From Staphylococcus delphini (GTDB taxonomy: Bacteria; Bacillota; Bacilli; Staphylococcales; Staphylococcaceae), in contig NZ_LR134263.1 of NCBI RefSeq assembly GCF_900636325.1, forward strand, positions 310,001 through 374,000: DNA of 64,000 bases, given 5' to 3'. Of this stretch, positions 1 to 10,114 are shown piece after piece. The first letter of the stretch is position 1. The number at the start of each line of letters is the position of its first letter. Made by a program: the position numbers and the translations under genes. The notes under the pieces were generated by a model that was given only the letters and a program-made list of their open reading frames with translations, had not been told where the DNA came from and made no database searches.

Positions 1-178
1 CTCCCACCAATAAAGTAAAGAGGCGACTGTCAGCATTATGCACGTATCCCCTCAGGAGTTTCAGCCTTCTGGGCAATCGTCAGTCAAACATAGGAAACTG
101 AGGGCAAGTTTATGAAATCAAAAAAATCAATAGCATCAACTTTTAAAGTCCCATTGATCATCATTTTTTACCTGTTTT
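1..178. repeat. Dispersed intergenic repeat, copy 1 (cut by window edge)
   Basis: Non-coding. Positions 1-60 closely resemble 44346-44405, and 49-178 resemble 57737-57870, including the shared words ATCCCCTCAGGAGT, AAACTGAGGGCAAGT and CAATAGCATCAA. It is therefore part of the same repeat family as the copies near 17.7, 22.1, 44, 57.7 and 63.3 kb. The left end lies outside the window. No gene is visible from 1 to 671 other than the thiC leader. Confidence 0.7.
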
Positions 179-322
179 ATAATTATAATTCAATCATAAC
201 CTGATAAGTAGTAGAAGAAGGGAAAACATAATATCCCATCCTCTCGTTTGTTTAGTAAAGTACAATCTCTAAATGAACCAAATGACAAAAATAAAACAAT
301 TAAATCAATTTTATGATAGTAA

Positions 323-351
323 TTGTCATTTTACATTTTTAGTGATACGAT
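323..351 (+). promoter_or_regulatory. Promoter for the thiC leader
   Basis: TTGTCA at 323-328, a 17-bp spacer, and TACGAT at 346-351 form a sigma-A-like promoter. The predicted start near 358 lies about 18 bases before the riboswitch aptamer. Confidence 0.6.
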
Positions 352-375
352 ACTGTTGTAAAACTTAAATATGGA

Positions 376-467
376 ACTTGCTAGGGGTGCCATTAATGCG
401 CTGAAAGAGGTGAACGCCTCAACCCTTTGAACCTGATCTAGATCATACTAGCGTAGGGAAGCAAACG
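376..467 (+). promoter_or_regulatory. TPP riboswitch (THI box)
   Basis: The leader contains the conserved TPP aptamer words: an ACTTGCTAGGGGTGCC-type 5' arm, a CTGAAAGAGG variant of the CTGAGA loop, AACCCTTTGAACCTGATC, and a closing TAGCGTAGGGAAGCAA arm. P1 pairs TTGC near 378 with GCAA near 461. It sits upstream of thiC and is followed by an intrinsic terminator, so thiamine pyrophosphate binding is expected to switch thiC off by premature termination. Confidence 0.9.
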
Positions 468-578
468 AAACCTTCATGACTGACTGGTGTTCACTTGTCA
501 GGCGGAATCGTGTCGTGATGCCACATACATGATTTCGGCTCACTTTTGACGCACTTTAATAAATTCGTTCGTTTTCGT

Positions 579-614
579 ACGCACTTTAGAATTATTCTGA
601 GTGCGTTTTTATTT
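579..614 (+). terminator. Riboswitch expression-platform terminator
   Basis: ACGCACTTTAGAAT pairs with ATTCTGAGTGCGT and is followed by a T tract. It lies between the TPP aptamer and thiC. An upstream GACGCACTTTAAT copy at about 549-561 could pair alternatively and act as antiterminator (inference). Confidence 0.7.
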
Positions 615-671
615 TGCCTATTATTTTCAGTGTTGTTAATGCCTCTTAGTGAAGTCAGAGGGGGTTATTGA

Positions 672-2408
<1,737 letters not shown>

Positions 2409-2421
2409 TCGAAATCAGCAC

Positions 2422-2462
2422 AAGAGCTAGGATGAAGTTGGATCCTGGCTCTTATTATTTTT
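2422..2462 (+). terminator. thiC terminator
   Basis: AAGAGCTAGGAT pairs with ATCCTGGCTCTT and is followed by a T-rich run, directly after the thiC stop. Confidence 0.8.
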
Positions 2463-2613
2463 GCTCACTTGATAGGCATACAAGTTTTGTGTTAAATAAA
2501 AATATCATTATTCTCTAAATGTTTTTCTGCAATACCCTACATCTAAAAACTTGAAATGGCAGAAAAAAGGTGTATGATTTTATTATCCGAAAATAGAAAA
2601 AGGTGAAAATGAA

Positions 2614-3624
2614 ATGAATCATACAAAAAGTATCAAACATGCCTATCCTTATCTCGGCATTGTCATTTTATTACATATTGTCGGTATCGTTTTAATGTGG
2701 ATTGGAGGCGCGCAATATCCGTTATTAATGAGTATGGGGGTGATTGCGTACACACTCGGATTGCGTCATGCGTTTGATGCGGACCACATTGCGGCGATTG
2801 ATAATACCGTGCGAAAATTACTCCAACAAAAACAAAATCCAATGGGTGTAGGTTTTTACTTTTCATTAGGGCATTCGTCTGTTGTATTCTTAATGGCGGC
2901 TGCACTAGGTATTGCGGTGACTTGGGCACAACGTCATATGGAAAGCTTTCAAACGACAGGCGGATTAATTGGGACGATTGTTTCAGGTGTCTTTTTATTG
3001 CTCATTGGTATTTTAAATTTAGTCATTTTAATACAACTGATTCAATTATTCCGTCAATTACGTCAAAGAAATATTACAGACGCACAAATGGATGAACTTA
3101 TCGAATCACGCGGTTTAATCATGCGTTTTGTTCGACCACTCTTCCAGTTTATTCAAAAAAGTTGGCACATCTTCCCATTAGGTTTCTTATTTGGGCTTGG
3201 TTTTGATACGGCGAGTGAAGTATCGTTACTCGCATTATCAGCAGGTGCTGCTCAACATACCGTGCCGTTTTTAGGGATTATCGCGTTACCTATATTGTTT
3301 GCGGCGGGGATGAGCTTGTTAGACACATTGGATGGGGTATTGATGACCAACGCGTATCATTGGGCATTTGACAAACCTGCACGTAAAATCTTCTATAACA
3401 TTACGATGACGGCCATTTCTGTCGTTGCCGCACTACTGATTGGTGGCGTAGAAATCATGCAATTACTTGGTGAAAAATGGCATTGGAAAAATGGTTTTCT
3501 CGGCTGGGTGACCCAATTAGATTTCGGTTGGCTCGGCTATGCATTAGTCGTCGTGCTTATTCTTTCATGGATCATTGCGATAGTCGTGTGGAAAGTCGGC
3601 CGCTTTGAAGAAAGATGGGGTTAA
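2614..3624 (+). CDS. nixA: NiCoT-family nickel/cobalt transporter
   Basis: The 336-residue, strongly hydrophobic protein has the HX4DH signature of the NiCoT (NixA/HoxN) family, RHAFDADHIAAIDNT, at about residues 51-65. It also has the second family blocks LGFDTASEV and SLLDTLDGV. These permeases import Ni2+ and/or Co2+ with high affinity, in staphylococci mainly to supply urease. The ATG at 2614 follows AGGTG; the ATG five bases upstream is out of frame and hits a stop at once. It is monocistronic, between two terminators. Metal specificity cannot be read from the sequence, so the nixA symbol is by homology. Confidence 0.88.
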   Translation: MNHTKSIKHAYPYLGIVILLHIVGIVLMWIGGAQYPLLMSMGVIAYTLGLRHAFDADHIAAIDNTVRKLLQQKQNPMGVGFYFSLGHSSVVFLMAAALGIAVTWAQRHMESFQTTGGLIGTIVSGVFLLLIGILNLVILIQLIQLFRQLRQRNITDAQMDELIESRGLIMRFVRPLFQFIQKSWHIFPLGFLFGLGFDTASEVSLLALSAGAAQHTVPFLGIIALPILFAAGMSLLDTLDGVLMTNAYHWAFDKPARKIFYNITMTAISVVAALLIGGVEIMQLLGEKWHWKNGFLGWVTQLDFGWLGYALVVVLILSWIIAIVVWKVGRFEERWG

Positions 3625-3652
3625 TGCGAAACGCGCTATTTTAAGCAAACAG

Positions 3653-3703
3653 AAAGACAGACGTCAGTTTGAAAAATCATTCAAACCACGCCTGTCTTTT
3701 AAA
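3653..3703. terminator. Bidirectional terminator between convergent genes
   Basis: AAAGACAG...CTGTCTTT outer arms enclose a second TTTGAA/TTCAAA pairing, with T runs on both sides. It serves the nickel transporter (+) and the MFS gene (-). Confidence 0.75.
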
Positions 3704-3791
3704 TTTCACGAAAAGTGATCAGATTGCAAGAACAACTCGAGACACTTGATGTAACAGGGAAAGTTGAAAATATGCTAAGTCAAATCAAGCG

Positions 3792-4970
3792 TTATGGTTC
3801 TAAAGTCTTTTCAATAGTGGTGTTTCGTCCTGATCTTGATCCAATTGTCATAATCGCTAGACCTGTCACGAGTAATACGGATAGCGACACGATCCATTGT
3901 CCTGTCCAATCGTGTAAAATACCGAAGAACAATGGTCCAATACATGCAAATAAATAACCCACTGCTTGTGACATCCCTGCCAATTTCGCTGCAGTTAATC
4001 CACTTTCGGTACGTAAACTAAACAATGTATTCACCAAACCGAATGCAATCCCCAGCGCAATACCAATCAAGATTAATGACAAGAGTGCCATACGCGGCGC
4101 AAACATTAAGATTAAAATAGCGACAGTAAAGAGAACGCCAGTGAATGCGATAGGTAAGACTTGGTTTTTAAGTCGTGCAGCATAAATCGGTGTAACAAAA
4201 GTGAATGGAATAATCGCAATTTGTAATATCGATAAATAAAGGCCTGCACGTGACACCGGAATATCATACGATAATAAAAATTCTGGTAGCCAGTTAATGA
4301 GTGAATAGAAAATAAGTGACTGACCACCCATGAGTAGCGTAATTTGCCATGCGAGTGGTGATTTCCATACATTGACAGCATCTGAGAGGTCGACCTGTTT
4401 TTGTGCAGCATGATGACGTAACTGGAACGTCCATACAAGCACAGCAATGAACGAGACGATGCCAATACTGCCTAATGCAACATTATAATTGTAATTTTTA
4501 AGTAACGGTGCGGCACCATATGATGAGAGTGCACCAAAGATGTTCATCACAACAGTATAATAACCTGTCATAATGCCGATACGATACGGGAATTTGGATT
4601 TAATCATACCAGGCGCAAGAACATTCCCAAATGCAATGCCGACCCCAATCAATATCGTCCCAATATATAATAAACTGACTTCTGTAATGCTTCTTAAAAT
4701 GACACCGAATAGAATCAAAAGTAAAGCGATAAAGAGTGAACGCGCCATTCCGAAACGGTGACTTACTTTAGCGACAAGTGATGAAATAATCGCAAAAGCT
4801 AATAAAGGAATAATGGAAATAAAGCTGACGGCTGTGTTGGATAAGTTTAATGTATCTTTAATCGCGGGTAATACCACGCCTACTGAAGTAATTGGTGCTC
4901 TTAAATTAGCGGCAATGAGCATAATACCGATAAAAAGCAACCAGTTAATACGGTTAGATTGTTGTTCCAA
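3792..4970 (-). CDS. MFS transporter, CynX/NimT (YycB) type
   Basis: This 392-residue integral membrane protein has about twelve hydrophobic segments. Its first helix ends in NLRAPITSVG, typical of the CynX/NimT (YeaN/YycB) branch of the major facilitator superfamily. Members include cyanate and 2-nitroimidazole carriers, but most have unknown substrates. The gene diverges from an XRE-cupin regulator about 108 bp away, a pairing that suggests local control. The reading frame is intact and near the family length of about 400. I would not name the substrate. Confidence 0.85.
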   Translation of the reverse strand: MEQQSNRINWLLFIGIMLIAANLRAPITSVGVVLPAIKDTLNLSNTAVSFISIIPLLAFAIISSLVAKVSHRFGMARSLFIALLLILFGVILRSITEVSLLYIGTILIGVGIAFGNVLAPGMIKSKFPYRIGIMTGYYTVVMNIFGALSSYGAAPLLKNYNYNVALGSIGIVSFIAVLVWTFQLRHHAAQKQVDLSDAVNVWKSPLAWQITLLMGGQSLIFYSLINWLPEFLLSYDIPVSRAGLYLSILQIAIIPFTFVTPIYAARLKNQVLPIAFTGVLFTVAILILMFAPRMALLSLILIGIALGIAFGLVNTLFSLRTESGLTAAKLAGMSQAVGYLFACIGPLFFGILHDWTGQWIVSLSVLLVTGLAIMTIGSRSGRNTTIEKTLEP

Positions 4971-5078
4971 GGTGTCAACTCCTCTCTATATTTGGTATAA
5001 TTGACGAAACGTTCTATATAAAGAACACACTATATCGTACATGATGTTCACTATATTGTAAATAGAAGGGGCTCAAAA
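4971..5078. promoter_or_regulatory. Divergent control region with dyads
   Basis: The spacer between the MFS gene and the XRE-cupin gene holds GTTCT(N6)AGAAC at 5011-5026, plus GAAC/GTTC and two CACTATAT words at about 5028 and 5050. Such dyads in a divergent regulator-transporter spacer are the likely operator of the XRE protein (inference). Exact promoters were not assigned. Confidence 0.4.
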
Positions 5079-5627
5079 ATGGAAAATATTAACACAGTCG
5101 TTGCAGAAAACTTACAATATTACCGTCAAGCACATCGTCTCAGTTTAGATAAAATCGCACAGTTGACTGGTATTAGTAAAACAATGATTAGTCAAATTGA
5201 AAAAGGGGCAGCGAATCCAAGTATCAATACATTATGGAAAATCGCAAATGGGTTACGTATTCCATTGACTTCATTAATTAGTGAAGAAAATGAAGCGATT
5301 CAAAAAATAGACCGTTCAGACATTCAGCCGATTTATAATGATGATCGCTCGGTCGTCGTTTATCCGTATTTTCCATATGAGGCGGCACATGCGTTTGAAA
5401 TGTTTTGTATGCGTATGGATGCGGACAGTATACTCGAATCAGATGCACATCAAGAAGGCGCGAAAGAGTACATTATTGTGAATGAGGGCACTTTAACACT
5501 TACTGTTGGAGACACACACTATGAAATTGAAGCGGGCCAAGCCATCAGTTTTAACGCCAATACAGCGCATACGTATCGCAATCAAACAGGGGAACAGCTT
5601 AGAATTACGGCGACCATTCAATATTAA
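5079..5627 (+). CDS. XRE-family regulator with C-terminal cupin domain
   Basis: The 182-residue protein has an N-terminal Cro/C1-type helix-turn-helix at about residues 8-65 (core SLDKIAQLTGISKTMISQIE). The C-terminal cupin is at about 110-180, with EYIIVNEGTLTL and a final HTYRNQTGE strand. This HTH-cupin architecture is common in small-molecule-responsive repressors of amino-acid, polyamine or transport genes. It starts at ATG 5079 after AGAAGGGG. It is divergent from the MFS carrier and likely regulates it; the ligand is unknown. Confidence 0.85.
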   Translation: MENINTVVAENLQYYRQAHRLSLDKIAQLTGISKTMISQIEKGAANPSINTLWKIANGLRIPLTSLISEENEAIQKIDRSDIQPIYNDDRSVVVYPYFPYEAAHAFEMFCMRMDADSILESDAHQEGAKEYIIVNEGTLTLTVGDTHYEIEAGQAISFNANTAHTYRNQTGEQLRITATIQY

Positions 5628-5631
5628 TAGC

Positions 5632-5672
5632 GGAGGGAGTCTACGGTAAGTGTGCCGGTAGACTGCCTCTTG
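5632..5672 (+). terminator. Terminator-like hairpin after the XRE gene
   Basis: GAGGGAGTCTAC pairs with GTAGACTGCCTC. The T tract after it is weak, so efficiency is uncertain. Confidence 0.55.
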
Positions 5673-5735
5673 TTGTGGCGTTGTGAAAAATCAAGTAACA
5701 TAGCAATCAAAATGTATGCATGAAAGGGGCATAGA

Positions 5736-6323
5736 ATGAGAAAGGAAACAAAAGATATACTCATAGTAATTGGCATCGCCCTAGTAATTGTCGGTTTCGT
5801 TAAATGGTTGATTTTCACACCCTACACGGTCAATGGCGCCTCTATGCATCCTACATTCGAAACAGGTGACCGTGTCATTGTGAATCAACTGTCAAAAAAG
5901 CTCAACACGCTAAGTCACGGGGATGTCATTGTGTTTCATGAAGATGCGGAACGGGATTTTATTAAGCGGATTATAGGTTTGCCGGGCGATCGTGTCGTAT
6001 ATCAAAATGATCAATTGTATATTAACGGTCAAAAGATAAAGGAACCTTATTTAAAAGCGAACCAAAAAGAAAAAGCAGCTGAATTTTTGACCGAAAACTT
6101 TGATGTATCGGATATTGAGGGCTCAGATGGAAGTACAACGATACCTCAAGGTCATTATCTCGTCCTTGGTGACAATCGCATGAACAGTATCGATAGTCGC
6201 TCGTATACAGTAGGACTCGTGCCACACAAGCGTATTGTAGGCAAAGCATTGGTGAGATATTGGCCGTTAGAACGTGCGAAATTTCAGTTTAATCCGGGCA
6301 CATTTGAAAAAGTTGAAGCATAA
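5736..6323 (+). CDS. Type I signal peptidase
   Basis: This 195-residue protein with one N-terminal membrane anchor (about residues 8-27) cleaves signal peptides on the outer face of the membrane. The catalytic Ser is S36 in GASMHPTF and the general-base Lys is K77 in DFIKRIIGLPGD. These are the same spacing and numbers as active staphylococcal SpsB; the later box LGDNRMNSIDSR is also present. The gene is solitary here and not beside a second sps gene. Whether it is the housekeeping SpsB or an additional active peptidase cannot be decided from this window. Confidence 0.9.
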   Translation: MRKETKDILIVIGIALVIVGFVKWLIFTPYTVNGASMHPTFETGDRVIVNQLSKKLNTLSHGDVIVFHEDAERDFIKRIIGLPGDRVVYQNDQLYINGQKIKEPYLKANQKEKAAEFLTENFDVSDIEGSDGSTTIPQGHYLVLGDNRMNSIDSRSYTVGLVPHKRIVGKALVRYWPLERAKFQFNPGTFEKVEA

Positions 6324-6361
6324 GGATGTTTCATGTGAAACGGCGGCATTTAAAGCAATGT

Positions 6362-6411
6362 AAAAATCACGGCTATACTTCGTTGTTTGAAGTGTGACCG
6401 TGATTTTTTGG
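6362..6411. terminator. Bidirectional terminator
   Basis: AAAAATCACGG and CCGTGATTTTT are perfect arms, with a second inner pairing ATACTTC/GAAGTGT. It separates the signal peptidase gene (+) from the minus-strand membrane protein gene. Confidence 0.85.
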
Positions 6412-6464
6412 TTTGCATTTTTATTGATAACGATTCGGTGCGTTCCTAGACACTTTAGAAGCAA

Positions 6465-7097
6465 TTAAATTTGTGGAATGTTTTCGATAGCGATGACTTG
6501 ATCATTTTGTGTGTACACTTTGATAGTATAGGGATTGTCTTGGCGACTATCGTAATACCATATATTGCCGTCTGTCATGTTAGGCGCTTGATGGACACCG
6601 ATAAATTGTGCAGTTGTAACTTCATGCGGTGTGACATAAATATGTTCGACTTGGTGTTGTGCATTATAACTGATAGCAAGATCGCCATATGATGCGGCGT
6701 CACGACCATCAATTTCAACAGTCTTTTTGGGTGGGCCATGGGTTGCCTCGACATCTTTACGTGTGTCTCCGATATGAAAGTTTTGATAACCATCAATGCG
6801 GTCACTATGCATGAAGTCTTGGCTGAAGTCGTATGACAGTACATCGAGGTGAACGGTTTCTGTATCTTGCTCGCTTTGAGTGGTTGTCGCTTTGTTTTCA
6901 GTCGTGTTGAAATGGAGCTTTACTTGAGACAAACGGTAACCGCCATATATCATCCCACCAAGTACAATGATAATCAGTAAAATGATGAGTGCAATAAGCC
7001 ATTTCGGATTCGATGATGGAGAGGGTTCATAGTTGGGTTGACGGTGTTGTGATGGATGGGCATGGTTATGTTTACGAGACGTGAGGTCGCTTTTCAA
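6465..7097 (-). CDS. Membrane-anchored protein of unknown function
   Basis: The product is 210 residues. A hydrophilic, His/Pro/Ser-rich cytoplasmic N-terminus (about 1-31) is followed by one very hydrophobic helix (about 33-55) and an extracytoplasmic region. Residues about 105-205 contain the segment IGDTRKDVEATHGPPKKTVE, which recalls the repeat found N-terminal to some CAP (SCP/PR-1) domains. No CAP domain follows, so this is only a resemblance. The start has an AAGGAGG ribosome site. It is transcribed convergently with the signal peptidase. I do not recognise a function. Confidence 0.75.
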   Translation of the reverse strand: MKSDLTSRKHNHAHPSQHRQPNYEPSPSSNPKWLIALIILLIIIVLGGMIYGGYRLSQVKLHFNTTENKATTTQSEQDTETVHLDVLSYDFSQDFMHSDRIDGYQNFHIGDTRKDVEATHGPPKKTVEIDGRDAASYGDLAISYNAQHQVEHIYVTPHEVTTAQFIGVHQAPNMTDGNIWYYDSRQDNPYTIKVYTQNDQVIAIENIPQI

Positions 7098-7285
7098 AAA
7101 AATAACCTCCTTTTATTTCTTTTAATATTGTCATTATAATTAGTTGCAGAATTGGAAACAACTATAAAATGCAAAATATAACGAAAAAATTGTATGTAAA
7201 ATAAACATTCTCATCTGTTTCCAATGCAATTCAAATCATTTTTGGTATGATAATAACAAACTTAAAAAATAGGTGGTATGTTTTG

Positions 7286-8014
7286 ATGACTCAAAGAGAA
7301 CAAATTGCCGTGGGGACGGGTGTCATATACATCGTGCTCATGGGTATAGGGATGGCGATGGTGTCCGCATTAGGTTTCAGCTATAGTGACCCAGAAATGG
7401 TGCGCGTCATCGTCTTTTTTGAAATCATTTTTGCAGTATTGACTTTTAGCGTTTATAAAAAATTGAAATTAACCGCATTATCTGCACCCTTTCAATTTTC
7501 CAAGTGGCTCATTCCTTTTATAATCATTTTTATCGTGATGTTAGGGTTGTTTTTATATACAGGAAACTGGACAGGACACCTTCCAATGATAGGATTAATT
7601 GCGTTGACGACGTTATGTGTTGGTTTTTCGGAAGAATTGATGTTTAGAGGTATCGTCTTGCCTGTCTTATTAGAACGCCACGGTGTGTTATTCAGCATCG
7701 TGATGAGTGCCGTATTTTTTGCGCTACTGCATGCAGTGAATGTATTTGCAGGTGTACCATTATCCGCGGTTCCCATTCAGTTATTAGCGACCTTTTTATT
7801 TGGTCTCGTGTTCAGTTGTCTTGCGATACGAATTCGCAACATTATTCCGTTAATGATTTATCATTTTGTATGGGATTTTGTATTGATTGCGCAACCTTTG
7901 ACAGGTGCTCAAGTCGATACCGTGTCATTGATAGGGATTGCAGTTGAACTCGTTGTTGTCATTCCAATTATGGTTTACACAGTGAAACGTTATAAAGCAG
8001 GCAATGCATCATAG
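7286..8014 (+). CDS. CPBP-family intramembrane metalloprotease (Abi/CAAX-like)
   Basis: This roughly 242-residue polytopic membrane protein has the CPBP (formerly Abi) motifs. EELMFRG supplies the paired glutamates and Arg of motif 1, followed by ALLHAVN (motif 2) and YHFVWDF (motif 3). The family includes Rce1-like CAAX proteases, bacteriocin self-immunity proteins and protein-anchoring factors. I chose ATG 7286 because TAGGTGG lies 8 bases upstream; an in-frame ATG at 7247 has no ribosome site. There is no bacteriocin gene next to it, so its client is unknown. Confidence 0.85.
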   Translation: MTQREQIAVGTGVIYIVLMGIGMAMVSALGFSYSDPEMVRVIVFFEIIFAVLTFSVYKKLKLTALSAPFQFSKWLIPFIIIFIVMLGLFLYTGNWTGHLPMIGLIALTTLCVGFSEELMFRGIVLPVLLERHGVLFSIVMSAVFFALLHAVNVFAGVPLSAVPIQLLATFLFGLVFSCLAIRIRNIIPLMIYHFVWDFVLIAQPLTGAQVDTVSLIGIAVELVVVIPIMVYTVKRYKAGNAS

Positions 8015-8147
8015 TCATTCAAAAGGTAAGGCGAGATAAATTGTTTTGCCTTTTTTACATACTTTTAATAATAACCTCACGCCATATTTAAATTGTTTCA
8101 TTACAATGGCAGTGTATTGAATATTTGCTATGGGGGTTATGACAATT

Positions 8148-9569
8148 ATGAAATTTAAAAGGCAGTTTGCACAATTATCCATCGTGAGTGCACTGATCGC
8201 ATCATCGTTAGGAGCGGGACAGGTGGCATCCGCTTCAGGCTCAGGTGAAGGTCCAGGCCAACAAGCGGCGATGTACGGGGACACGAGCCATCCTAAAAAT
8301 GTGATTTTCCTAGTAGGAGACGGCATGGGCCCAGCTTACAACACGGCGTACCGTTACTTTGCGGATAATCCAGACACAAAAGAAGTGGAAAACACAGCTT
8401 TTGATGATTATTTAGTAGGGACACAACAAACGTATTCCGATGATGATAAAGAAAACATTACCGATTCTGCAGCGGCAGGAACGGCATTTAGTTCTGGCCA
8501 TAAAACGTATAATGGGGCAATCGGTGTGGATAAAGAGCAAAATGACTTAGAATCTGTACTCGAACGCGCGAAAAAGTTAGGCAAATCAACCGGCTTAGTC
8601 TCAACTGCTGAAATTACAGATGCGACACCTGCCGTTTATACCGCTAACATAGATGACCGTGATAAAAAAGATGAGATTGCCCATCAATTTTATGATCAAC
8701 GTATTAACAATCAACATAAAGTCGACGTCATTTTAGGTGGCGGTGCGAAATATTTTGGTAAGGAAAACGGAAATATCACGGACCAGTTTAAAAAAGATGG
8801 TTATGGCGTCGTCACAAATCGTCAACAACTAGAGAACGCCAAGGAAGACCAGTTGCTTGGTTTGTTTGCGGATAAAAACATGCCACTCGCCATTGATGCA
8901 GAAGAGGACCAACCTGAATTGTTAGACATGCAAAATGCTGCACTTGAGCGCCTTTCTAAAAATGATAAAGGTTTCTTCTTAATGGTAGAAGGGGCGTCTA
9001 TCGATAAACAAGGTCATGCGAATGACGTGACAGGGGTCATGTCCGAAATGGAAGGATTCGAAAAAGCATTTGCGAACGCGATTGATTACGCCAAAGCAAA
9101 TCCAGATACACTTGTTGTAGCAACTGCTGACCATTCAACAGGTGGCTTGAGTATGGGGCAAGGCAGTGCATACGAATGGAACCCAGAGCCGATTCAACAA
9201 ATGAAGCATTCAGGCAAATGGATGACAGAACAAATTGCTGACGGTAAAAGTGTAGAAGAAACGATTCAAGCAGGATATGGATTTGACTTGAGTGAGAAAG
9301 AGATGAAAGCCATTCAACAAGAAGCGGATGCATTGAAGAAGTTAGATGAAGAAAGTGACGACTATGAAGCACAACAACAAAAACTGGAGGACGCCATTCA
9401 AGCACCGATTAACAAAAAATCCAATACAGGTTGGACAACAAATGGTCACACTGGAGAAGACGTGAACACCTACGCATTTGGACCAGGTGCTGACCAATTC
9501 CAAGGTAATATCGATAACACAGACAACGCGAAAAACATCTTCAACTTTTTTGGGGATGTTAAGCAATAG
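8148..9569 (+). CDS. phoB: Secreted alkaline phosphatase
   Basis: The product is an exported alkaline phosphatase that releases phosphate from organic monoesters. It has a basic N-terminus and hydrophobic signal peptide ending near ASA (about residue 30). The metal-binding VGDGMG box follows, then the nucleophile box TDSAAAGTAF with Ser near residue 107, and the late metal ligands TADHST and TNGHTGEDV. I prefer the ATG at 8148, 11 bases after GGGGG; in-frame ATGs at 8130 and 8139 overlap the ribosome site. Length fits the family (about 470). PhoPR control is expected, but I could not make out a convincing Pho box. Confidence 0.92.
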   Translation: MKFKRQFAQLSIVSALIASSLGAGQVASASGSGEGPGQQAAMYGDTSHPKNVIFLVGDGMGPAYNTAYRYFADNPDTKEVENTAFDDYLVGTQQTYSDDDKENITDSAAAGTAFSSGHKTYNGAIGVDKEQNDLESVLERAKKLGKSTGLVSTAEITDATPAVYTANIDDRDKKDEIAHQFYDQRINNQHKVDVILGGGAKYFGKENGNITDQFKKDGYGVVTNRQQLENAKEDQLLGLFADKNMPLAIDAEEDQPELLDMQNAALERLSKNDKGFFLMVEGASIDKQGHANDVTGVMSEMEGFEKAFANAIDYAKANPDTLVVATADHSTGGLSMGQGSAYEWNPEPIQQMKHSGKWMTEQIADGKSVEETIQAGYGFDLSEKEMKAIQQEADALKKLDEESDDYEAQQQKLEDAIQAPINKKSNTGWTTNGHTGEDVNTYAFGPGADQFQGNIDNTDNAKNIFNFFGDVKQ

Positions 9570-9597
9570 CAGTGAATAAGAACACATAAAGATACAC

Positions 9598-9632
9598 AGA
9601 CTGGGATATCACGTTATCCTGGTCTTTTTTAA
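9598..9632 (+). terminator. phoB terminator
   Basis: AGACTGGGAT pairs with ATCCTGGTCT (with a G-U) and is followed by six T. Confidence 0.85.
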
Positions 9633-9717
9633 TTTTTGCAGTAAATAATGCACATTTAAACATTTTATGAGATCATTTATAATACATATAATGAAATTTG
9701 AGGAAGGGGTATACCTG

Positions 9718-10110
9718 ATGAAGAAAACGATTCATGTCGTAGGTGCGGTTATCTTTGATCAACATAAAGTGCTATGCGCGCAAAGAAGTGAAAGTATGAG
9801 TTTACCTTTATTATGGGAATTTCCAGGCGGTAAAATTGAGCAAGGAGAAACGGACGTTGAAGCTTTAAAGAGAGAAATTCGTGAAGAAATGAAGTGTGAT
9901 TTAGAAGTGGGCGACAAAGTCACAACGACTGAATACGAATATGATTTTGCTACCATCGTGTTAACGACATATCGTTGTACATTGAAAGAGACTTTGCCGA
10001 CACTTACTGAACACCGAGCGATTGAATGGTTAGATAGCAAAGATTTGAATCAATTGGAATGGGCGCCAGCTGATGTTCCAGCAGTAGATATCATAGTAAA
10101 CGAGGCGTAA
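9718..10110 (+). CDS. Nudix hydrolase, MutT/NudG-like
   Basis: This 130-residue Nudix protein carries the complete Nudix box. It begins at GGKIEQGE (about residue 37) and ends in REIREEM, with the metal-binding glutamates (about 52-58) present. The fold and length fit MutT/NudG-type (d)NTP pyrophosphatases that remove oxidised or modified nucleotides. The start at 9718 is chosen for the AGGAAGGGG site 8 bases upstream; the longer frame from 9667 has no ribosome site. Only 4 bases separate its stop from the next gene, so the two are very likely co-translated. The substrate is not determinable here. Confidence 0.88.
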   Translation: MKKTIHVVGAVIFDQHKVLCAQRSESMSLPLLWEFPGGKIEQGETDVEALKREIREEMKCDLEVGDKVTTTEYEYDFATIVLTTYRCTLKETLPTLTEHRAIEWLDSKDLNQLEWAPADVPAVDIIVNEA

Positions 10111-10114
10111 CGAG

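Noticed and set aside
3715..3957. 80-codon plus-strand frame at the end of the MFS gene
   Set aside because: It overlaps the real minus-strand gene and has no ribosome site.
8041..8147. Pho box upstream of the alkaline phosphatase
   Set aside because: No clear pair of spaced direct repeats of the PhoP type could be read.
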